Shown: positions 54,960-64,000 of the stretch, one piece after another | How positions within the stretch are numbered: position 1 is the first letter of the stretch | Layout: each line of letters opens with the position of its first letter | Source of the DNA: Primula veris | Lineage: Eukaryota > Streptophyta > Magnoliopsida > Ericales > Primulaceae | DNA: 64,000 nt | Direction: 5' to 3' | Assembly: GCA_963682055.1 (NCBI GenBank) | Contig: OY821750.1 | Span: forward strand, 29,334,402 to 29,398,401 | Notes under the pieces: model-generated | What the model saw: only the letters and a program-made list of their open reading frames with translations | Told to the model about the DNA's origin: nothing | The model's database searches: none | Translations under genes and position numbers: made by a program

Positions 54960-57900
54960 AACCTATTTTCTCTCTTTTTTCTTAATTCATCTCTCTTTCT
55001 TCAGCTAAGGTATGAATCTATATATATAAATTTATAAAATAATTATATTTATATATAACTATGTATCTTTCATTTAAATTAAGATAAGTTGATTACTGGG
55101 TACTTTTTTTTTTTCATTTGGGTTGTTGTTTATGTTTGCAGAGATTCTACTAATGGGTTTTACTTAAAAAAAAAAATTAGTTGATTTATTGACATATAGA
55201 TACATGAGATTTTTTTAGTTGCTAATCTGGGATCTGGGTCTTTTTTATTTTATTTTTATTTAGTTTTTTGCTCATGAGATAGATGTTGACTTGAGTTTTA
55301 AATACTTGGGTTTGTTTAGTTTTAGGCATAGAATAAGTTGAATTTTTGTTAGAATATTTTTAAATCTAATGTGTATATTTTTTTCATTTTTATTTGGTAT
55401 GTTAGAGATGTGTGAAGAAATTCTACTGATGGGTTTTACTAGATTTTAAATTTTAGTATATGATTTATTGGCTTATAGATAAACCTTCTGTTTAGGTGCT
55501 AATTTGGATCTTCTTCTTTTTTTAAATTTGTTGATTATCGATTATCTATTGACTTCAATTTTTGATAATTGGGTTTGTTTAGTTGGCCCCAAAAAAGTTG
55601 AACTTTTTTGGTTTAGTTGTAAAATGTAAACTGAATGTGTAATTTTTTTTTCCTTTTTCTTTTGGTTTGTTGGAGATGTATGCAGATATACTACTGATGG
55701 GTTTTACTTCAATTCTAAATCTTAGATGAGTTATGGCCTTATGGATTCATAAATTTCTGTTTAGTTGAAAATTCTGAATCTGGGTCTTTTTTATTTTACG
55801 TTCTTTGGATTTTTTGATCATAAATATCTGTTGACTTGTATTAATAGTAACCGGGCTTGTTTATTTCAAGGCACAAATTAGTTCAAAAGTTTCCAGAATT
55901 TTTGTTAATAGAATGTGCAAGGATTACATAAGGATAGTTATCGATCTTTAGTTATGACAAGATCATCCCTTTATCCTTTACAATCCATAATACTAATGAT
56001 TGTGAAAAGAAAAGTTTTAACTTTTAAATCTCAGTGCCTCAACGCTGGTTTGTAGAGTGAAGAGAAAGCATCACCTTTCTGCAATTAAGTTTTTGCACTT
56101 ACGTACGGTGAAATAAATAGAAACGGGCCTAGCGGTCTCTAAGCACCATTTAAATGATTGTTTACCACCTTTCTGAGTTGGATATTATTATGGACCGAGG
56201 GTTCTGGAAAACTCTCCGAAAAACGGTTGCAATTGACACAAAAGACACAACTGCCAATAGGTTGTTTATTGTTTAAATTGAAAAGGCAAATTCCCTTTTA
56301 TGGCTTTAAATTGGGTTCATTTCCGTGAAAACGCAACCGTTATATGCAACTCTCATGTAAGTTGTCAAGTGAAACCTTCAACGTACTTTAAAACAGAGCT
56401 TGTTCAATATTGCATTGCTAGTGGGTCGAATTCAATGTAATTTGTTTTTTTGAATATTAAATGAGAAAGGAATTTGTTGGTTTTAAAAATGAACTCGTTA
56501 TTTCTTTTGAGCTTTGGTTTTTGGTAGTTTATGCATTTCTTAGACTCTAAGAAGAGTAATTCAGATATTAATCTCTTTTCTATGTTCACTCGTCTTGTTA
56601 TGGAAGCTAAAAAAGTTATTATTCAAGCTTTTGATTGTGCCATCAGAAACCAGCTGTTTAACTAATAATCATGTTAATTGATTTTCTTGGTAGATTTATT
56701 TATGCAAAAACATGCATAACGTTGTCGGTAAAACACATAACTACTGTCTACATCTTTTTCGTGTATGTATGTTTCAATAGTTTTAATATCTCTTGGGTCT
56801 GAAACTTTAAAGCATGCTCATTTGTTGATATCAGCTTTCTCTTATGCAGGTGTTCTTATCTAGATAGTAACTCTAGATTGCATTTCAAATATTCCATAAA
56901 GTGGTGTGATATTTTCCAAAACTTATCTTCAAAATGGAAGAGGATAACGGGCTTGAGCTTAGCTTGGGTCTGACTATGTGTCCATCATCTTCAAAGCCCA
57001 AACATACAACCGATAATTCCTCAGATACAAAAACAGAAGAAAGTGACAGAAGCAGCAAACTAATAAATGACTTTAAGCATTTCCTTGATGGTGGGACTGG
57101 TAACCTAGAATCTGCCTCAGGGTCTCATAAAAGCGATACATTAAAACCCGACGAAAGAGGAAAGGGGATAGAGTCTAGTAATAGAAGGGATTTTTTCTTC
57201 GAGGAAATAAACAACCATATGAAGCGGGAGAGAAAATCTCAGAACTCTCATATATCTATAAACACTGATGACGGCTCAACTGCTGAAAATGATGACGTGG
57301 CAGATTCTGAGGCCGTAAGGATTTTATCTCACCATGATAACGACAATGGGAAAAGATACAAAAGGAGTGCCGGACGTAGTGAATTGGGAAATGACGTTTA
57401 TACGGTTTTTGATACAAGTGCGGCGGATGCGTCGAGGCAAAGGGGGTTTACTATAACGAATGAAAAGGAACTTAGGGCTAGGAAAGTGCCTTACAGTGTT
57501 ACATATCCTTCACAATCAGTGAATATTTTAAACATGCCTCGCTCTATATCTTCAAAGGAAATTCATTCATCATGTGCAGAAATGTTTCCACAAACTACGA
57601 ATATGCTAAATGTTGGATCAATTAATGTTTCTCAAGGTACATATTCGTGACTTTCTCGTTGGTTTTGTACTAATGAGGGTGCTTTTTGCTTTTTGTCAGT
57701 TTTAAGAAAATTCGGTCTGGCTCTTAATCATTTATTGTGAGTAAGAGTTAAAAAATCTTACTTTTGGCATTTCGACAGTAATATAATACGCCAAAAGTGA
57801 TATGAGTTGGCATTTATTTTGATTAAGATTTATAGAAATCGTTCTTTTGGTGTTCTGTTGTTACTATTGATGGAAAAAAGTAAATAAACATGGGTTTTTA

Positions 57901-60427
57901 CGAAATGACAATGCTTAATCTGACGCAGTTATAGACATGATATTTTCTCTTCATTTCAATCTCACTTGCTTTATGCATTTGTCTTTTTGACGTATGATAT
58001 TGCTGGATACAAGTGGGGTATTTAGGATTGTACCGTATGTGATGAAAGCAATCTGATTGTGTTAAATTTGTAAATTTTCTATTTTTTAGCTTATACTAAT
58101 ATGAAGAATACAATTTTTTACTGTATCTTACTTCAGTATTCCCAACAGTCACATGCTATATTTAATTTGTTTCATACAAAAAGAATGTACTTATTACTGA
58201 AACTTAACTAAGGTGTTAAAAATTTGTTCTGTCTTTTTGTCACTTTCTGTGCCTCTGTGATTGTTTCCACTAAATGTGCAATCCTACTGTCGGTTTTAGG
58301 CACTTTTGACCTATTAGAGGACTATTTGGTAAGTATTGAATTTTACATCCACTGGGAATATGCGATTGTACGCCTCATTTATTCTTTTATCTCTAAGAAG
58401 ATTACATGTTTGTGGTGTTGTCTCTTTGATTATGCCTGAATAATGATATATAGTCATTTGTAGTTCTAGTCTTCGAGATATATATCTTGTGTGCGTGTTA
58501 CAATCTACTTGTGTGAGTTAACTGTGTTTCAACCAATAAGTTGGCTGAATTTTGTTACTGAATATATTAGTATAATTTTGAAGTTGAAAATTTTGTCCTC
58601 GCGAACCCTGTCAGCCACCGGTAACATTGTGGTGCCACTGGACAAGTATTTATATATGTCTAGCTGTATCATTTTATAATGTTGTGTTTCCATTTTTTAA
58701 AAGGCCCTACTTAATTTTTTACTCTCATTGATGCTTGTTTTGTGATTTCACCAAGCGAACAACAAATGTTGACTGAAGTACCTTAGTTGGTTTATTGCAA
58801 TTGTGTGGTTGAAGATGCACTGGTAAATACAACAAATTCAACTATTTAATCTTATTTAGACTGTATTTTACTTTGCCAAAAGAAAAGCAAACGATGAGAT
58901 GTCATATTACAGACCTTTGGAGGAAGAAGTTAATCAAGTTATAGTGTGGGTTGATTGGAAATTTATTTGTTGTTATTTTAATCATGTGCTGCCATCACAC
59001 CTAAAACTCCACTTGTTTAGGGAGAGGCATTATACTGTTTATTACATTCAGCATGCATCTTCACTTATGGCGTATTTTTTCTAGTCAAAACTGCAAGTAT
59101 TTTTTTTTAAATGGATAGCCTTGAGATTGAAACCATTAATTCTGTTTACTTCGATTTCGAGTTTGGTAAAAGTGTTTTGAGTGTAAGGAAGAGGAGCCCT
59201 TTTTAGTGAATTTCAATATCATACAAGGGAATTTTATGGGTTCTGCATTTGTAACTTGCAAGGAAACCCACAGCTTTTTGCAGAAATTAAGCCCTGAAGT
59301 TCCAACTGGTGATTCATAGGAGCTTCCACCATAGCGAAATCAGCGCAGAAGTCTAATCTAATAAACTTGAGCTATCAAGTTATAAGTATGAAAATTATTT
59401 TCTTGATGTCGTTTTGACACTTTAGAGGTCTCTTTGCTACATTCACATTTATTTAATAGAAGCTCTTCTCAAGAGCTCCATTCGTAAATTTTAAACTCCA
59501 CTCATAGATACATACAGAAAGGAGTGATATGTTTCTTAGCGATTACAAGTCGGTATATCCTCTTGTAGGTCAGAGCTGTATCTCCTCAGCTGCGAAAAAA
59601 TGTAATGTTTGAGTCGAAAGATAAATGTTGTGTTTTGGAGGATGATCTTGGAATAAGGTCCCCAAAAAATTATTGTCTTGGGTATCTTTTCTTTAATATA
59701 GTTGCGCTAAGTAGACCCTTCTCATTTTTTTTCCCTTTTCTTCGTTATTAAGACATTTCTTTTCTAGTCAATTTTTTATTCTTATTTATGGTGAGAAATA
59801 TAATCTGGATAACGAGTTTATCAAAGTTTCCTTCTTGTTTCCTCTTAATTTCTTAGTAATCTTCTTATCCTAAGGCCTGATCCTTTTTTTTTTTCACATC
59901 TTGATTCTGCAATTCACTTAAATTGGATTCTCGAATTTTGATGTTTAGTCCCATTGGTTTTCCGTTTTTAATTGCTGCAGATTGGCATATTCTAACCAGT
60001 CTTATTTCTTTGATATAAAAATACAGCTGCCAATACATCTGCGATTCCGCAATACAATGTTACAATAGCAGAAAATACCAGAACTGAAAGCAAACAGCAC
60101 CCTAAGGACGCATCCATCCAACCCCCATCAGAACTTTCGTCTATTACGCCAGGTATAGATTCAGATCTTAAATTTGGGGGTTGCGGGTCATACCCAAATC
60201 TACCTTGGGTGTCCACCAAGGGCCCAAACGGTAGGACTATTTCTGGTGTCACTTATAAATTTAGCCCAACCCAAATCAAGATTGTTTGTGCTTGCCATGG
60301 GTCTCACATGTCCCCTGAGGAGTTTGTTCAACATGCTAGCGAAGAGGAATCGGGTCGCCAATCTGAAGTTGATTTTTCATCCTTAAACAATACTAGTAAT
60401 AACCCTACTGCATCAGCTCAAAGCTGA
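54960..60427 (+). CDS. NINJA: NINJA-family EAR corepressor adaptor (367 aa; coding exons 56934-57636 and 60027-60427)
   Basis: The coding exons join in phase 1 (ctcaag/gtacat donor, aaatacag acceptor), giving 1104 bp including the stop. Residues 7-13 are LELSLGL, an EAR motif that recruits TOPLESS corepressors. A central conserved block (SHISINTDDGSTAENDDVAD) and the C-terminal domain (about 294-340; GRTISGVTYKF, IKIVCACHGSHMSPEEF, VQHASEE) match the NINJA/AFP domain that binds the TIFY motif of JAZ proteins. The end NPTASAQS favours NINJA over the AFP branch. In known plants it bridges JAZ to TOPLESS in the nucleus and represses jasmonate responses. A 5' UTR intron (55010-56849) is likely. 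The 2.4 kb coding intron contains no other gene. At 367 aa it is somewhat shorter than the Arabidopsis protein. Confidence 0.9.
55010..56849 (+). other. Probable 5' UTR intron of NINJA
   Basis: A pyrimidine-rich leader (ctctctttcttcagctaag) is followed by gtatgaatc, a good donor, and ttatgcag/gtgttc lies 84 bp before the ATG. The interval is T-rich, as plant introns are. The alternative acceptor at about 55140 (tttgcag/agattc) would define an extra leader exon. Confidence 0.6.
55105..55870 (+). repeat. Three diverged tandem copies (about 270 bp) inside the NINJA leader intron
   Basis: Blocks beginning near 55139, 55418 and 55682 share agattctactaatgggtttt (with aaattctactgatgggtttt and atatactactgatgggtttt). 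Each is followed by a tgatttattg-like segment, a gctaatctgg-like segment, gttgacttgagtttt and gggtttgtttagtt in the same order. Confidence 0.75.
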
Positions 60428-61669
60428 TGTCATGGAAGAAATTAAGCTGTGATTGAAGGGGGTCGTTGCACTCTTATTTTGAAGAGAAAATGGCAAAAAT
60501 GTGTTTTCTACTACAGTATCTAGTCAGATCCCGCTGATTATATATCCCCTCCTCAATCCAATCCTGGTTTCGCCGCTACTGATGATGATTTCTTATTGTT
60601 CGAGTAGGGTGTAATAAGTTTGTATTGCCTTGCACACCATATGATGTTTAACCAAATATGCTTTAGATGTGATTTTCAATTTATCTGATGTCTTGGTCAG
60701 TTGCTTATAAGTAATAATGAAGAGATGGTACAATTTGTGTTCTTAGGTATATAAAAATAATGCATTTTCTGAAGTGCTGTTCTTTTAAATGAATACTACT
60801 GCTGATGAGATAATGTCAAGTCTCGCATTTGCTGATTGTTTTGTGTCAACCTCCGAGTAGAAATTCGAAAGGAATACTAGCCTGGCAAACAAATCAAGTA
60901 AAAGCTTCCAAACAAAATGAAGTGGTCAACAAAGCATTGGCCTGATTGCTAACGAGAACGAGCGCGAACACACATAGGTTTTTACCAACGCATTTAAGTT
61001 TTTACTTCGGCCTCAAAACCTAAAATTAAAAGCCTTTCAAACCTCAAAACTCTAAAATTTTAGATGGAATACATTATTTAAACTTATGTCCCTAGAAATA
61101 GTTTTTTTTCCTTTTCTTTCGAGAATCACACACAATGCTTAAGAGTGAAATACAAACTTTATGCCGCCCAAGTGACATTGATGAAAATTGGTTTCCTCCA
61201 AAATCACAATAGAATTCTTAACAATATTAACATTTTGCTTTAAATTTTGGAAAATAAATATACATAATGCATGTGGATCTTCAATATCTAATGTTGTAGC
61301 AAAATAACAAATGCAAATAAATATATAGATAGGGTACAAGATTTACTGTAGCAATATCAAAAATATCAAATCTTTTCCATAATGTTAGTATAATTAATTA
61401 AAATATAGAAATAATTTAGGTCACATTGCACACGTTAGATTTTCCCATATATGACTTTCGGATTTTCTTTGATTATGATGTACAATATTTTCTTGGATTT
61501 CTCCATGTGCCTGCCATCGTAGGCAAGCATGCCGAATAGTGTGTTTAATAATTGTAATACAGTAAGAGATATGATTTTTATTAATTTTGCCTTGTGTCAA
61601 CGGGGTACCGATACCTTTTATATTAGGAAAGAGTCATCAATAACAATGAAAAGTCTAATATCTTAAGAA

Positions 61670-62375
61670 CGACTTTAAATTTTCATAACTTATTTCGTAA
61701 ATTTATAAGCTTTTATATTATATTGTATTCAAATTTTAAAATATTTGGACATAATATTGTTTTAAACATTTTTTTTAAGATTTAATGTTTAATTTACACT
61801 AATTTATACATTTATTTCAAAATAAATTGCGTGTGGATTTTATTTTAAAATTAATTATTGGAATGTATTGATACATGTCTTATAGTAATTGTACAATTTT
61901 TTTTAAGTTTTTTAAATTTTGTTTTGAATAAAAAAAGCAATGAGACACGGAAGGTACAGAAAATAATAAGGGGTAGAAGATTTAGACTTCTTAGGAACGG
62001 TTTGGCTAACAAGTGCTCCGAAGCTCGTTTGCAAAATATTATAGCATGTATTTAATATGAGTCAAAATATTCTACCTTATTTCTTTATCCCCTTCCGTGC
62101 CCCTTACTTATTTTATCCAAAAAAAAATTCTAAAAAACTTGAAAAAAAATTATACAATTACTATAATACATGTATCAATATATTACAATAATTATTTTTA
62201 AAATAAAATACACACAAAATTTATCTTGGAATAAATATATAAATTAGTGTAAATTAAACATTGAATATTAAAAAAATTGTCTAAAACAATATTATGTTCA
62301 AATGTTTTAAAATTTGAATACAATTTAATATAAAAGTTTATAAAATTGCGGTATAAGTTGTGAAAATTTAAAATT
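61670..62375. mobile_element. Long inverted-repeat element (arms about 300 bp)
   Basis: The left arm (61670-61965) and right arm (about 62080-62375) are reverse complements with drift: aaattttcataactt against gttgtgaaaattt, atattgttttaaacattttt against attgtctaaaacaatat, tttaatttacactaatttat against ataaattagtgtaaattaaa. A third, single-arm copy lies at 39223-39400. No coding capacity. Confidence 0.75.
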
Positions 62376-63129
62376 TGAATGAAAATAAGTAAGGGATCAC
62401 GGAAGTAGCTAGAGAATAAATGATAGAATATTTGGACTCATTTAATATAGCTAAATAAAGTAAATGTTATTAAATCATTACTATACAAAACATTTTAAAA
62501 CATAAACCAAACATGCTTAACAAATGCCCCTGCTTTTCCCTCTAACGAATTCTAATAAACTAAATCTATCCAAATCGATCTCTTATCTAATATATTTTTT
62601 ACTTAATTCCTTTAAGTGCCAAATGTATTTATGAAACTGATTCAATCTGCAAAGGGACTATCGTTTCAGGTACAGAAGTTTTACTTACTGACACTATAGT
62701 TTTCCAGATTAAAATAGTTGAGTAATTAATACCAATAATCTAAAAAATTAAAATCGCCAACGTACATCACATGATCAGAAAATGTTACACGGTGCCTGCA
62801 TGACTTGATAGGAACTTGTCAAGTCGCACGAAGCACTTTGGCAATTTGTAAAAACGGTCATAAGCATGAAACCTATTTTTTTTCGTGGTTGGTTTACGGG
62901 CACCAATGGTCATTTTATTATATGTTCAGACATTATGTTAATTCGATCAAGTTTCATTTCTTTTTTACAAATTACATAGTGTCACCGGTATTAGCATTAC
63001 CGTCTTACTGATATTGTCACACGTGGCAAATCTATGTTGATTAATTTGTACTATTTTTGCATTACAGCTAGAAGTGTAAACTGAAATTGGGTTGGTGATA
63101 CTGGTACAAAAGTCATGGTTTTTGCCAGA

Positions 63130-63620
63130 GGTGGAATCAGAAGCCAATTTTTGGGAACCGTAGGAAAAAAAATGTATTATTCAAAAATCGAGTTTAAACG
63201 CTCAATGTTATTGGTTAAAAAAAGATGCGATGATCATTGTGAAAAACACAGTGAATTTGACACATAAAAGAGTTTTTTAGTTTGATACATCAAAAAAAAA
63301 AATATTCAAATAACGTTACTTACGTCTTTCTCTACCAAAAAAATAAAAATATAGGATATTATTGAATAATATGGAGAATGAAGGGTCAATCATGTGATTA
63401 GTTGAATACAAAAGAGAAAAATAAAATAAAATGTTATGGCCAAAAGTTGAACCAATGACCTCTTAATACATATCAACAATGTTACCAATTGAGCTAACTT
63501 TAATGGGGACTATTAAAGCATATAACATAATATTTTTTAAATCTCTCATGTAAAAAAATATTTTTAAAATTTTCGAGGTGGCGGTACCCCCACCCCTAAA
63601 TCCGCCCTTGGTTTCTTCTT
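63130..63620 (-). mobile_element. Repeat with tRNA-like promoter boxes and inverted ends
   Basis: On the minus strand about 63460-63505 reads gttagctcaattggtaacat (box A-like) then attggttcaac (box B-like), resembling a decayed tRNA or SINE head. The outer ends are roughly inverted (ccagaggtggaatcag at the left, ccaagggcggatttag reversed at the right). Whether this is a SINE fragment or a TIR element carrying a tRNA-like stretch is unresolved. Confidence 0.4.
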
Positions 63621-64000
63621 AACAAAACTCGTTTCCCTTCTTCGGAAACAAAGAAGTCCTTATTCACTTGTAGTTTCATACTTTCATTATATACACACAT
63701 ACAAATACTGAAATGCGTGATCAAATGGTAGGAATTCCAATTTTGGTTGTAATATCTTAAACGAGTTACGATTTATATTGATACTATTAATATAAACAAA
63801 CTCAAGAAAAGTTGAATCTACTAAATTTTGCCTACTTTTTTCAAAAGTAGCCTAACTCTATTTTAATAATTATCAATTTACATAATCTAATTAATTAACA
63901 ATTTATTCTCATTGTATTTTTCTAATTATGGATGTAGTCTAAATTAATTAACAATTCGTTTTAATCTGCATAACTATAATAAATGATACCAAATCTGAAT

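Larger units (their letters stand above)
60428..64000. other. NINJA 3' region and intergenic repeats
   Basis: About 60428-60780 is the likely NINJA 3' UTR and end (aataatgaa, aaataatgc A-rich signals). Beyond it I see no gene: a long inverted repeat (61670-62375) and a repeat with tRNA-like and TIR-like features (63130-63620) account for much of the rest. Confidence 0.55.

Noticed and set aside
57637..60026. Genes inside the NINJA coding intron
   Set aside because: The frames of 60-70 codons there have random composition and no domain.
1..64000. CRISPR arrays, bacterial defence systems, operons
   Set aside because: The window is plant nuclear DNA; none of the repeats has the spacing or unique spacers of CRISPR.

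Overview
The window is AT-rich nuclear DNA from a flowering plant, most likely a eudicot. The evidence is intron-containing plant genes (a NINJA/AFP-type EAR corepressor and plant-specific B3-domain proteins) set among plant mobile elements: Ty1/copia, a plant LINE with a C-terminal RNase H, a Cassandra TRIM with 5S rRNA-derived LTRs, Stowaway- and Tourist-like MITEs, and a decayed endogenous caulimovirid. I do not name a species.

Layout. 1-3487: the 3' part of a large LTR element, with a purine-rich tract, three small coiled-coil genes on the minus strand each with its own TATA box, and a putative 3' LTR. 3488-8942: intergenic, with MITEs. 8943-10684: a secreted 12-cysteine peptide gene (two tandem defensin-like modules) and its broken paralogue. 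11191-11556: a long foldback element. 13930-14779: a Pumilio pseudogene. 17160-18420: nested Tourist-like MITEs. 18923-53632: a dispersed cluster of four B3-domain paralogues (18923, 26174, 40779 broken, 52850) whose flanks are also duplicated. Into this cluster went a 1.2 kb solo LTR, a LINE that was itself split by a 5.2 kb copia element, and an endogenous pararetrovirus. 54960-60430: NINJA. 60430-64000: inverted-repeat and tRNA-like repeats.

The richest history is at 41.8-52.3 kb. A pararetrovirus lies in the 3' flank of a B3 gene. A unit of host flank plus viral movement-protein region is present twice, and a 690 bp Cassandra TRIM later entered one copy. The other copy keeps the empty site, so the target (AAAAC) can be read directly.

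Functionally, only a few genes look intact: three B3 genes, the 12-Cys peptide, NINJA (a repressor adaptor in jasmonate signalling) and possibly the three coiled-coil mini-genes. Most of the rest is transposon or virus debris. I found no bacterial-type system, CRISPR array or operon. The best candidates for something undescribed are the antisense TATA-driven coiled-coil mini-genes (780-2672) and the double-module cysteine-rich peptide (8943-9776). Divergence figures and alignments were made by eye and are approximate.
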